Shown here: positions 38,154 through 48,017 of the stretch, in pieces | How positions within the stretch are numbered: position 1 is the first letter of the stretch | How the letters are laid out: every line of letters starts with the position of its first letter | Made by a program: the position numbers and the translations under genes | NCBI RefSeq assembly: GCF_003967555.1 | Contig: NZ_BIFS01000001.1 | Span: 5,022,001-5,086,000, forward strand | Reading direction: 5' to 3' | Length of the DNA stretch: 64,000 bases | Source: Dictyobacter kobayashii | Lineage (GTDB): Bacteria; Chloroflexota; Ktedonobacteria; Ktedonobacterales; Ktedonobacteraceae | Notes under the pieces: generated by a model | The model's database searches: none | Seen by the model: only the letters and a program-made list of their open reading frames with translations | Told to the model about the DNA's origin: nothing

Positions 38154-40520
38154 ACCATACCCATCTTCTTTAAATGTTCATTTACTTTGCTGCTCAACCT
38201 CTCAACCTCTTCAGTTAGTTTTGGCAGTGGGGTGCCATATCGTTCGGCAAGCTCTTTGGTACGCCCAGTTAGAGATTGGGATATGCGGTTGATTTCAGTC
38301 TGGATGACATTGGCAAGAGTGGCGAGCCATTTGTCGTGTATGACGAGGGTTTTGATTTCGTCTTCGTTGAGTGTTTTGTATCTGGCAGTGACTTTGGTGT
38401 CGATGGCTTTTTGGGCGGTTTTGACTTTGCGGCTGGCCTCTGATTCCTGTTCGATCAGGTCTAGATACTGGTTGAGCATCGCGCTCTCGTTTTCGGTGTC
38501 GGGTTCGCCGAAGAGGTCTTTCTGGCGGATCTTGATGCTGGCTTTGGTGATCTTGCCTTTGTCGTTTTTAGCTTCTTCGAGTAGGCCACCTTCGCCACCG
38601 TGTTCTTCATCTAGTTCTTGCATCTGGCTGCTGATGGCTTCTCTGGCGGCTTCCAGATCCTCGATGTGTTTTTGCTCGCTGCTAAAGTAGCGGTTAATGA
38701 GCAGTTGGGCCGGGATCAGATCGTTGTTGGCTTTCCAGCCATCCTGGGCGATCATGTAGACATCGTCCTGCATGACGTCGCTCCAATAGCTCATCAGGTG
38801 TTGGTAGACATCATACTTGTCGATCAATCTGGCGGTGGCAAAGATCTGCAGGATATCCTCGGCGAGTTCCTCGATCAGTTGTTTGGGATGGCTACCGATG
38901 GTGATGTTGTTCAGGGTAGGGGTATGCTTTGTGCGCCACTGCTCAAAGAGGTCCGTGATCGTTTGGGTATAGGTTACAAACTCAGGATGGGTCAGGATGG
39001 TTGGCTTGATCTGTCCAGCATCCACGCGGAACTCGCTATAACCTGGACGTGCGCCGGCGGCAAAGATCTGTGCTTTCAGGGTTGGGAAGACCTGCCAGTA
39101 GTCCTCTAGAGCCTCGATATCGCGATCAGGGATACCTCCAGCAGGTGGGCCTGGATATCCTGGATGTCCTCGGCCTCGGTGCTATCAATGTAGCGCGGAA
39201 TATTCAGATTGTAGGCGTTTTCCTCGATCTCGCTGACACTGACCATGCGCGAGTACTTTGGCAGTTCAAGCTGGCGATTAAACACATCCACAATCTTATG
39301 GATATCCTGATGGCGTAAGCGATTCTTATTACCATCCTTCATAAAGCCCTTGCTGGCATCGAGCATAAAGATACCCGTCCGACTGGTCGCATTCTCCTTG
39401 TCCAGGACAATGATACAGGCTGGAATGCCAGTGCCATAGAACAGGTTGGCAGGCAGCCCGATGATCCCTTTGATATAGCCCCTGCGGATCAGCTTCTCGC
39501 GGATCTCAGCCTCGGCATTACCCCGGAAGAGCACACCATGGGGCAGGATGACCGCGCCTTTGCCGCTACTCTTGAGCGAGTGCAGGATGTGTAGCAGGAA
39601 GGCATAGTCGCCATTCTTTTGTGGCGGCGTCCCAAGTTTGAAGCGGTCATAGGCATCATTAAACGCATCAAAGCCATTGCTCCAGGCCTTATTAGAAAAC
39701 GGAGGATTGGCGACCACAAAGTCAAAGCGCTTCAGATCATTGCTGGCCGTATCGTTATCATCATCCTCTTTAAAGTACGGGCGCGAAAGCGAGTTATCGT
39801 GATGGATTTCAGCGGTAATGTGACTATGCAGGATCATATTCATCTTGGCCAGTGAATACGTCGCATTGTCCATCTCCTGTCCATAAATCGTCAGGCCGTT
39901 CGGTGCCTCATCGGCCGCCTTAATCAGGAGGGAGCCGGAGCCACAGGTCGGATCATAAATAGCCTGATGCTGGCTTTTCGCCTTGCTGGTGCCTACCACT
40001 TTGGCGATAATACGCGAAACCTCAGCCGGCGTATAGAACTGTCCCTTACTCTTACCCGACTCAGTAGCGAAGTGGCGCATCAGATACTCATAGGCATCAC
40101 CCAGCAGATCATCGCCCTCGGCCCGATTATTACGAAAATTCAAAGCCGGATTCTCAAAGATTCCCACCAGGTTAGAGAGGCGCTGCTGCATTCCTTGCCC
40201 TTACCCAGCTTATCCGAATCATTGAAGTCAGCGACATCGATCACACCTTTAAGGTTATTGCTCTCAGCCAGCCGGGCAATAATCTTATTCATCTTATCGC
40301 CGATCTCAATGTTACCCTTCAGTGCCACCATATCGGCAAAGCCACCACCAGCCGGAATCTCAATCAGCGCATCCGAGCGACCAGCATATTTATCGGAGAC
40401 ATATTTCACAAAGAGGAGGACCAGCACATAATCCTTGTACTGTGAAGCATCCATGCCGCCCCGGAGCTCATCGCAGCTTTTCCAGAGCGAACTATACAGC
40501 TCACTTTTCTTAATCGCCAT
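38147..40520 (-). CDS. hsdM: Type I methyltransferase subunit (HsdM), two frameshifts
   Basis: About 791 aa if corrected. The first frame (start ATG 40520) holds the HsdM N-terminal helical domain (LWKSCDELRGGMD...KDYVLVLLFVKYVSD). The second (to 39106) holds the N6-adenine methylase core with the SAM motif DPTCGSGSLL and catalytic NPPF. The third (from about 39138 to 38147) is the long C-terminal helical domain. One missing A near 40190-40194 and one missing G near 39136 explain both breaks; both joins then read naturally (KEMQQRLSNL and HLLGGIPDRDIEALEDYW). Confidence 0.92.
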
Positions 40521-40990
40521 AAAAAAAACTTCTCTATCTACTTTTCGCAAAGAATGAAATTGTATATGTAACTCCTTGCTCCGGTCAAGATTGCATGCAC
40601 ATCATGCGCGAATTAGGCCACAAAACAGGCTCTGTCTCAAATAAATAGGGATACCAGCGGCAAGGATATAAAGATTATCTCAAGTTTAGCGTAAGAACCG
40701 GCTCTAGCGCAAGTATCTCTTACTTCTAGCTATCCTCTACATTTCAGATCTAAACACGTTAGAGTTTTAACAAAAGCTTAGGATCACATCGCTGCTCTGT
40801 AGTCTGAACATAGAGTTTCTTTTGCTAGTTAATATTTGTAAAATAGTAAATGTAATACATATAATGATACATAATACTATAATCAGATAAATTTATTTTT
40901 TGTTTTTCGTCGTATTCAACCGCAATTTGCAATTTTTATAATTTTTGCTATATTACATTATAAATAACAAAGACTTTTGGGAGTGTGGTT
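40521..40990. promoter_or_regulatory. Divergent AT-rich promoter region
   Basis: No gene is seen in these 470 bp between hsdM and the GNAT-like gene. For the right-hand gene, TTGTAA at 40836-40841 and TATAAT at 40860-40865 (18-bp spacing) form a plausible promoter. Most of the stretch from 40820 on is extremely AT-rich. Confidence 0.35.
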
Positions 40991-41584
40991 ATGACAAGAA
41001 AAGAACAATATCTTTCGAATATTCTTCAGCAGTTAGAAAGTTTTTTAGGATCGGAACGGTATAATGGATGGATCGAAAACGCAGGCATAAAAGTGTATAT
41101 GCGTAAAGCAGAACGTTCCGTATCAAGGCACTCTAGTTTATCCTTGACTTGCCTTGATATTGCCAATATTTGGGTTTCAGAACGCTACAGGCAAAAAGGT
41201 TTATTTAATGATTTTATGTCTAGTGCTCACGAAATGCATAATTTTGATATGACATTTTTGGAATGTATAAAAAACCCTATTGTTCTTCAATGGTGTGTAA
41301 GAAAGGGGTGGGTACCTCACAATCCGTATTATAGAGAAACTATTGACAGTTTTTATTTGCTCAAACCTAAAACTCGTCCGAATAATGTTGGTTTAACGTG
41401 CATTGAAACCTCCATTCTTTCTGAAAGTATAAAAGAAATACTTTTTATAAAAGGCAAAGCATTGGAAAAAGAAATAAGCAAAGATGCAAGATTAGTGACT
41501 TTACAAGTAATACCCAATAAATTGCAGAGCTTAGAATTACGTTATCTTGATAATCCTGATAAAGTTATCTTGCAGGAAATGTAA
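40991..41584 (+). CDS. GNAT-like acetyltransferase-fold protein
   Basis: 197 aa from ATG 40991 with GGGAG at 40979-40983 (an in-frame GTG at 40985 is too close to it). The middle shows a GNAT pattern: a strand (LTCLDIANIWVS), then R-Y-R-Q-K-G-L-F as the acetyl-CoA loop, a helix, FLECIKNPIVLQWCVRKGW. The R-Q-x-G-x-G/A loop is degenerate (RQKGLF). Substrate unknown. AT-rich, alone between a restriction operon and a kinase. Confidence 0.6.
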   Translation: MTRKEQYLSNILQQLESFLGSERYNGWIENAGIKVYMRKAERSVSRHSSLSLTCLDIANIWVSERYRQKGLFNDFMSSAHEMHNFDMTFLECIKNPIVLQWCVRKGWVPHNPYYRETIDSFYLLKPKTRPNNVGLTCIETSILSESIKEILFIKGKALEKEISKDARLVTLQVIPNKLQSLELRYLDNPDKVILQEM

Positions 41585-41687
41585 CAATAAAAGCTAAAAA
41601 GATACAGAATGAAACATAAAAGAAGCAAATTTTCGTGCCAAAGATGACAGGAATTGTGGAATAACTAAAGCAAAATGAAGGCAACCT

Positions 41688-42175
41688 TTAGTAAGCTCTA
41701 TAGTTGCTAAATAAGCTAAGATAAGATGCTTTGCAGTCTGTAAGAGCGCGACGCGCATAAGAACCTCCAAAGCTACTGGATGACTTATCGATCGCTTGGT
41801 TAAAAGCCATTAATATTCTTTCTTTATCACTTGATCGTTGAAGGAAATGATTGTATTTATTAATTATAGACATTATCGCTTCTTGAGCATCTTTAGCTTC
41901 TTCGGAATGTATTTCAAAACTCAAAGACCAGATGCAAGTAATAAGCATCTCTTCATATTGCCCGAAGAGGCTGAGGTAAGATGATTTACAGGTTGCAAGG
42001 GCACGACGAGCGTAAGAACCTCCAAAACTACTAGACGTCTTATTAAGCGCTTCATTAAAAGCTATTAATATGTTTTCTACCCCACTTGATTGTTGAAGGA
42101 TTTGTGCATATTTGTTGATAATAGATATTATTGTATCTTGGGCATCTTTAGCTTCTTCAGAATGAATTTCGTTAC
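41688..42175 (-). CDS. Out-of-frame C-terminus of the kinase: two 85-aa repeats
   Basis: Open frame continuous with the kinase gene apart from one base: adding a C at about 42180 changes TCC-TGA to a sense reading and carries on as LSNEIHSEEAKDAQ. It holds two copies of an 85-aa helical unit, each with EIHSEEAKDAQ, SIINKY, SSSFGGSYARRAL and CK-SYLSLF. The only in-frame ATG (41948) is inside the second copy. No known domain is recognised; probably a ligand- or partner-binding module of the kinase. Confidence 0.6.
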
Positions 42176-42185
42176 TCAGGATTGA
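41688..42185 (-). repeat. 255-bp tandem repeat (two copies)
   Basis: DNA-level duplication with an exact 255-bp period: GAACCTCCAA occurs at 41761 and 42016, and GCATCTTTAGCTTCTTC at 41887 and 42142. Copies differ at many third positions, so the duplication is old and kept under coding selection. Confidence 0.8.
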
Positions 42186-43162
42186 ATGTAAGACAGAAGC
42201 ATTTCTTCTTCTACTGATACCCTAGCAGAGTTCTCTTTCTGAATAACAAATGGCCTGGCTGGCTGTGTTAGAGGAATTGCTTGCTTCTGTGAAAAAACAG
42301 GCAACAAAGTAGTAAGCAGGTTTCCCTTCGTCGACTGACTGGCTTGTTCTAATACGTTGGCAAAAGCCAGTATATCGGGAAATCGTTGTTGGGGATCTTT
42401 GGCAAGAGCTCTTAGAATGACCTGATCTACTTTAGTGGAGATCTTTAATCCTTTTGAGCGAAGAGAGGATGGTTTCTCATTGATGTGTTTTAGCGCAACT
42501 TCTATGGGCGTGTTCCCTAAAAAAGGTCGTTCTCCGCAAAGCCACTCGTATACAACAATGGCAAGAGCATACTGATCGGAAGCAGATTGGGGCTTCCCTC
42601 TAAGCTGTTCAGGTGCCATATATGGAACTGTACCTGCCCCATCTAATGTTTTCATTGATATAGTGTTATGAGCAGTAGCTACAATCCCAAAGTCAGAGAG
42701 CAGAATCTTTCCATCTGTATCAATAAGCATATTTTCTGGCTTGACATCCCGATGGATCAGCCTATGATTGTGCGCGTGGGCGAGAGCTGAGGCAATGTGA
42801 TGAACGTAAGTTACCACTGTGGAAAGCGTAATGGTAGATCCTTCAGGATGGCGATTTCGCAATGTTCCGCCAGGTAAATAATCCATCACTAGGAAAGGAC
42901 GAGTTTGTTCAAAACCAAAATCGAGAACACGTACAATATGAGGATGTTTAAGGGTTGCAATCGTTTGTGCTTCTCTGCGAAAATCTTGTACAGATTGAGC
43001 TGTCAACTGACCAAGCAGCAATTTTATTGCTGCGTAAGAGTTAAGGTTGATGTGTGTTGCTAAGTAGACTTCTGCAAATCCTCCCTGCCCAAGCAACTGC
43101 TTCAATCGATAGTTCCCAATTTGCAGCCTATGCGGGTATTCATAACGGTATCTCACTTTCAA
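42176..43162 (-). CDS. Serine/threonine protein kinase (PknB type)
   Basis: Kinase domain of residues ~14-275: glycine loop LLGQGGFAEVYLA, Lys in AAIKLL, catalytic loop IHRDVKPEN, DFG in LSDFGIVA, and APE in YMAPEQLRG. No transmembrane helix or PASTA domain, so cytoplasmic. As read it stops at 328 aa, but a one-base correction at ~42180 extends it to about 490 aa with two 85-aa repeats. The start codon is TTG at 43162 or GTG at 43156; no strong ribosome site is visible. Typical of large Ktedonobacteria genomes, which encode many such kinases. Confidence 0.88.
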   Translation of the reverse strand: MKVRYRYEYPHRLQIGNYRLKQLLGQGGFAEVYLATHINLNSYAAIKLLLGQLTAQSVQDFRREAQTIATLKHPHIVRVLDFGFEQTRPFLVMDYLPGGTLRNRHPEGSTITLSTVVTYVHHIASALAHAHNHRLIHRDVKPENMLIDTDGKILLSDFGIVATAHNTISMKTLDGAGTVPYMAPEQLRGKPQSASDQYALAIVVYEWLCGERPFLGNTPIEVALKHINEKPSSLRSKGLKISTKVDQVILRALAKDPQQRFPDILAFANVLEQASQSTKGNLLTTLLPVFSQKQAIPLTQPARPFVIQKENSARVSVEEEMLLSYIQS

Positions 43163-43610
43163 ACAAGGTCAATCCAAACAGCGCGATTAGTAAACAAGAA
43201 GATGTTCCATAGCTTATTTGTACGTCCCCTGCATTAAGACTGGAGAGACGTGAATAGATCTTAAAGAATGATGATTTTAATGCCCTGAACATAGTTGAAT
43301 AAGCATATCGCCAAATTTCTGTTTGTAGCTAAATGAAGAAAAAGGTCGACCACGTGTATATAGGTATCAGTATATGGGCCTCGCTTGATATACTTATTTA
43401 TGCTGCTGAGAGGGCTCGCAAGATTTAATAATTCGTGTCTAATTATGAGTGTAGCTCTTTGCATTGATATACACAAGAAAACACGAAAAAATGGCTATGA
43501 GGAATGAAATCTGCCTGCTAGCAAAATGTTATAAATAGTCATTCATTCTTTATTAGATCAACCTGAATGCGACTTTGCTTCTGGTAACGTTTTCCACGCT
43601 GACTACTAGT
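43163..43610. other. Gene-free interval
   Basis: About 450 bp. One 71-codon (-) frame at 43261-43476 has no ribosome site and no recognisable features. It presumably holds the kinase promoter and the end of the endonuclease III gene. No convincing hairpin. Confidence 0.3.
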
Positions 43611-44332
43611 CTAAGACACACCCGTTTCTTGAGGGTTGACGCTGCCGACGTAGGCACATTCTTGGTAGAGGGTGCATTCGCTGCATCTTGGCCGTTGCGC
43701 ATGGCAGATCTGGCGGCCGTGGCGTATGAGGCCTACGTGGAGGGCATAAACCCAATCGGGTGGGGCGATTTTGGCGAAGACCACGTGGGCCTGGTCGGCG
43801 TTGACCTTGGGGCCGATGAGTCCCAGGCGTTTGCTGGTACGCCAGACATGGGTGTCGATTGGCATGACGTTGCGTCCAAGGTTGAAGAGCATGACGCAGG
43901 CGGCGGTTTTGGGGCCTACTCCGGGCAGCTTTTGTAGATATCTCCAGCCTTCTTCGGGCGTTAAATTTTCGAGTTCGTCGGAGAGATATTCGCCCAGGGT
44001 TTTGCTGCCTTCCTTCTTGTTTTGCTGGTTGGTGAGGGTGTAGAGGACGTCCTGGATGCGCGGAGCTTTGACGTTAGCCAGCCCCCGCTGCGAATTGCGT
44101 CGGCTACCAGTTCAGTGGGAGCATCGCGTACCTCTTCCCAGGTCGGGAAGGTGTCGACGAGTTTGCGGTAGGCTCTTCCGGAGTTGATGTCGGAGGTGTG
44201 TTGCGAGAGGATCGTGCCCACCAGTCCACCCAGAGGATCATAGTCTGGATCATTATGCATTTCGCCATAGGTATCAATGAGCAAATTATAGACATTGGTC
44301 AGGTGGATGCTCGGGATAATCGATGCTGTCAT
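43611..44332 (-). CDS. nth: Endonuclease III-like DNA glycosylase, chimeric and frameshifted
   Basis: HhH-GPD base-excision enzyme, about 240 aa. The N-terminal frame (44332 to ~44086) and second frame join by adding one G in the G5 run (C5 at 44082-44086), giving RSGGLANVKAPRIQ. The helix-hairpin-helix LPGVGPKTAACV carries the catalytic Lys, PIDTHV the Asp, and C-x6-C-x2-C-x5-C at the end binds a 4Fe-4S cluster. The part upstream of 43900 appears to come from the inserted element and the part below 43881 from the resident gene (see the repeats at 43881 and 47437). Confidence 0.85.
43881..43900 (+). repeat. Left attachment-site repeat in nth
   Basis: GTTGAAGAGCATGACGCAGG, identical to 47437-47456. 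It lies in nth codons between the catalytic Lys and Asp (C-V-M-L-F-N). To its left is resident nth 3' sequence with no counterpart near the other copy; to its right the two loci are homologous nth 5' DNA. Confidence 0.7.
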
Positions 44333-44389
44333 TACTCTTTCCTATCCATACTCCGTACTACGTAACGTGTGTCCTCTGTATACAGACTG

Positions 44390-44949
44390 TTAGAATCTCG
44401 ATTGCTGGGTAATTCTCGCAAGAGAAAGTTTAAATACGCTAGAGGCGCCCTGCTTTTTGTATTCCTCGATGCGCTCTAGCTCGCGGCGCTCGATCATGAC
44501 TTTGCCATTGATTTCGATTGGGTGTAGCACGCCCCGAAAATAAGATAGTATATCTGGGCTCGTTGAATCTGGGTGAGCCTGGCGGCTTCGGCGACGCTGA
44601 CGATATCGTTCAATCCCAAAGTGTATATTCTTACCGCGTTTAGCAGGACTCCAAGCGGCGTCTTGTCGAATTTGGGCGGGATGAGAGGATAAGATTGACC
44701 CGGCGCCTGAAATAATATCTTATAGACATTTTCCAGCATCGCTCTGGCGTCTGCTGGTGTGGTGGTTCCCGGCCCATTCTCAGCTACGTCTATCAGTTGA
44801 CGCAGCCACTGCCCCAATATGCTCTGGCGAAGCTCTTCGATAGATAGATCATTACGTGCAACTGCCCCTACCGCACTGGTGCGTTCATTTTCACGTCCGG
44901 TAATATCCAGCAGCGTCTGATCAATAATCTCCTGGTGTTCTGCTTTCAA
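44390..44949 (-). CDS. Excisionase/MerR-like HTH protein, frameshifted
   Basis: About 186 aa when corrected. The first frame (44949-44494) ends with VSVAEAARLTQIQRAQIYYLI, the recognition helix of an excisionase/MerR-type HTH. One base is missing in the C4 run at 44532-44535; restoring it continues with RGVLHPIEINGKVMIERRELERIEEY, the normal wing, to a stop at 44390. The N-terminal ~100 aa are helical and unassigned. Divergent from the recombinase across a putative operator region, so it may be the directionality factor or repressor of the element. Confidence 0.65.
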
Positions 44950-44986
44950 TTCTTTGAGAAGATCCTTTCAAGAGAGTAAACCAATT

Positions 44987-45136
44987 TGTATTTCATGTAA
45001 TTATATGGCTTGTGTTTCACAGCCGCAATACTGGCCGCGAAATCAACGGCAGGACACCGTACGACCTCTATTTGTTTCTGTGTTTCTTTTTGTATTTCAA
45101 AAAGAATTGCTAAATGAAATACAATTCTGTTATAAT
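44987..45136 (+). promoter_or_regulatory. Recombinase promoter with TGTATTTCA half-sites
   Basis: TTGCTA at 45107-45112 and TATAAT at 45131-45136 (18-bp spacer) form a good promoter toward the recombinase. TGTATTTCA at 45091-45099 and its complement TGAAATACA at 45115-45123 flank the -35 box as a 9-bp inverted repeat. Further copies are TGTATTTCA at 44987-44995 and the variant TGTGTTTCA at 45011-45019. These look like operators between the divergent HTH and recombinase genes. Confidence 0.5.
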
Positions 45137-45290
45137 AATTTTAGATATCTTTATTTGTTTTTCGTGATTATTCGCTAATAGCGGGGGAAAAAGCGCGGGA
45201 AAACTTTCTCTTCTTTGCTTATTGGTACCTGTTATCATGGCACGGCACTTGTGAATGTATTGTCTAACGAGAGCCTATTTGGAGCTGTGA

Positions 45291-47341
45291 ATGACAGAGC
45301 GAGAGAAAGAGATACTATGCAAACTGCTGATCGATTTGTTTCTGGCAAATCCTGACAGGCGTAACCCGAGAATATACTGGAACGGTGAAAGGACTCTAAA
45401 TGAGCGTAAGAAAGATCCGCCACAAACGCAAAATACTCATTTCGCTAATGACGTAAGGCCAACATTACGTACTAACAAGCGTGTCGCGGCCTATGCTAGG
45501 CAGTCGGACCCCAAGGCACCCACAAAAAATGTGCAGTCAAAGGAGATGCAGACCGTCGACTTGATGGAGTGGTGCCTGAAGCAAGGGTGGACTGGAGACC
45601 TTTTAGATCCCTATCACGCTGATCTCGGCCTGAGCGGAACTTTACGACCAGATCAGCGTCCAGATATGTTGCGCCTGTTCGATAACATTGATCAGGGTAT
45701 CTATGACCATGGATCTGTTGTCTGCTACCAGGAGTCCAGGCTATTCCGTGATGAGACGCAGATTTACTACAACCAGTTTATTCAGAAATGCAAAGATCAC
45801 GATATTGTTGTGATCGTTGTCTCTCCATATACAATGCTCTATGACTTCCGCGATGATTTTCTCACTGAGATGTTCCGCTGGAAGTGTAAGGAAGCCGCTG
45901 AGTTTATCCGCAGACAGGTGAAGGGTTGGATGTTGCCTGCACGTGAGCGCGCGGCAATGAGGGGATTGTGGGCCGGATACGGTGATCTTCCTATGGGATA
46001 TATTGTCGATTTCGATTCTCACAGTTCCAACTACAAAAAGTTTGTCCCCTACGATCCTCACGCTGATATTGTCCGCTGGCTATTCGATCGGTATATGGAG
46101 TTAGGCGGTGATGAGGGAAAACTCTACCGTGAACTTGGTATCAATCCTGTTTATTTTCCTGTCTTCGATGAGAATCTAGATTATCGGAATATTTCCAAGC
46201 GCAAGCTGAAGTTATCGGCGGCGGGGTATCGTATACGTACGAGGACCGCTGTCGAGTCTATCCTCACCAATCCTCACTATATCGGAGCCTGGACTGTGAA
46301 GGGAGTCATTGTTAGGTATGACAACCACGAGCCGATTGTAGCGCGCGATGTTTTTGATTTTTCTTTCAATCGCCTATCCTCACAAACGCTGGACGGGCAA
46401 CAGAAAGAGGTCGAACAGAAAGCTAAACGCTACTACCAGCAAGCGACACTTCAGGCCAATGCTGAAAATGAGATAAAGCAGGCACTATTAAAGGACCGCG
46501 TCAATTCTCACCTTGGTCCCGTATATGCCAGATTTAAGTATCAAAGGACAGGCGCTCGCCAGTGCATTTATGCGATAAGCCTGAGGACAGGGAGACGTTT
46601 TTTAGTGAGAAGGGGAATATTGAACTAGGCCTAGCGGAGCGCATCGATGATATTGTCGTGGCCCGCTTATTGGAACACATACATCAGATAGGGGATATGG
46701 AGCAGTATGATCGCAAGCGCTCGGAAGAGAATGCGAGGAAAGCGGGACAGCTGAAGAGCATTGAAAATAGCATCCATCAGATCGATGAAGAGCAGAAGAA
46801 CCTGGCCGCTCGCATGGGAAAGACGAGCAGCGAGAAATTACAGATAATGCTTGAGGAACAGTTCGAACTCCTGGAGGCCGAGCGCAAGAAGTTGATGAAT
46901 ACGCATGAGCAACTCAAAGCTGAAAATAGCGTTGTCCTGAAGAAGCTCGAAGAGGAGTTGCGTGACCTGGAGCAAAACTGGCCGCGCTATCCCTTTGAAC
47001 GCCGCATAACGTTGATTAATTTCCTCATCAAAAAAGTGGTGGTGGACGTTGCCTCTCCCCACTGGACTAGAATTGAGGTTGAATGGCTGCATTCAGATTG
47101 GGGGTGCGAGTACATCTACGTATTTGGCTATCACAGGGGACAGAGCCTCTGGTGTGAAGAAGAGGATCTAGTGCTGATTGAATTGTACGGATCGGCGCCC
47201 AAGACGGATATCATGAGGCGGCTCCCGAAGAGGACCTGGAGTTCGATACATGTTAGGGCACAGAAGCTCAAATTGAAGAGGCCGCAGGGTAAAGCAGGCA
47301 TTCAACTCGCGAAGGGGATAATCATCTGGGTTTTCCTGTGA
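45291..47341 (+). CDS. Large serine recombinase, one frameshift
   Basis: About 683 aa if corrected. The resolvase domain begins RVAAYARQSD with the nucleophilic Ser, followed by S-R-L-F-R-D-E. The recombinase domain spans residues ~210-350 (GDLPMGYIVD, IRTRTAVESILTNPHYIGAW). The second frame (from ~46560 to 47341) gives a Glu/Lys-rich coiled coil and a C-terminal HTH/SANT-like region (LVLIELYGSAPKTDIMRRLPKRTWSSI). One base near 46558-46562 links the frames (GARQ to HLCDKPEDRETFF); the C-D-K-P may be a remnant zinc ribbon. GGAG precedes the ATG. Probable integrase of the surrounding 3.6-kb element. Confidence 0.87.
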
Positions 47342-47436
47342 GGATCTCAACTTTATGAAAGGGGCTGGTATAGATCCAACGTGTACAACCACTAACTGGA
47401 CGCCTCTGTATCGACCGGCATAATAGGCTCATTCAT

Positions 47437-47456
47437 GTTGAAGAGCATGACGCAGG
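47437..47456 (+). repeat. Right attachment-site repeat in nth fragment
   Basis: GTTGAAGAGCATGACGCAGG, identical to 43881-43900. It lies 95 bp after the recombinase stop; below 47437 the sequence is unrelated to nth. Confidence 0.7.
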
Positions 47457-47888
47457 AAGCGGTTTTGGGGCTACGCCTGGAAGGGTTTTTAGGTAGCGCC
47501 AGGCTTCTTCGGGCGTGCGTTTCTTGATTTCATCATAGAGATATGCTGTTAGAGGCTTGTTGCTGCCGCTGGCTTTTTGTTGTGAGGTCAGGGTGTTCAA
47601 GACTTCCTGGATGCGGGGAGCTTTGACGTTGGCGAGTCCGCCAGAGCGGATGGCATCGGCTACCAGATGGGTAGGGACATCGCGAACTTCTTCCCAGGTT
47701 GGAAATGTTTTGATAAGCTGGCGATAGGCGCGGCCCGAGTTGATGTCGGAGGTGTGTTGTGACAGGATGGTTCCGACGAGCCCGCCCAGTGGATCGTAGT
47801 CAGGCTCGTTGGTTAGTTGGCCGTAGGTGTCGACCAGGATATCGTAGACACGGGTTAGATGGATCGATGGTGTGATGGTTGAGCTCAT
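47437..47888 (-). pseudogene. Displaced 5' fragment of endonuclease III gene
   Basis: From ATG 47888 (ribosome site AGGGAGA) it encodes about 150 residues closely similar to the N-terminus at 44332, e.g. LGGLVGTILSQHTSDINSGRAYR, through the helix-hairpin-helix, and then stops being nth at the 20-bp repeat. The catalytic Asp and the iron-sulphur cysteines are missing, so it is not functional. One base is also missing near 47470 (PGVAPKP for PGVGPKT). Confidence 0.8.
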
Positions 47889-48017
47889 TGTTCTCCCTGA
47901 ATCCCCTCTAGCAGTTTTTGTGTTGGTATTGTTGTTCTTATTGTAGTTAGACGGCTCCCGCTTGTAAAATAGGTGCCCCTTATGGGTAATCAAGGAGAAA
48001 TTGGCTGTTGGTCATGG

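Larger units (their letters stand above)
43881..47456. mobile_element. 3.6-kb serine-recombinase integrative element in nth
   Basis: Bounded by two 20-bp direct repeats. It contains a replacement nth 5' segment, an excisionase-like HTH gene on (-) and a large serine recombinase on (+). Deleting the segment would join the displaced 5' fragment (47888-47457) directly to the resident 3' part (43880-43611) in the right orientation. Element boundaries are inferred from homology; the core dinucleotide cannot be seen. Confidence 0.65.

Noticed and set aside
41688..42185. CRISPR or minisatellite reading of the 255-bp repeat
   Set aside because: Only two long copies, open in one coding frame and diverged mostly at third positions: a protein-domain duplication.
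43261..43476. 71-codon (-) open frame between the kinase and nth
   Set aside because: No ribosome site, no recognisable pattern, AT-rich intergenic context.
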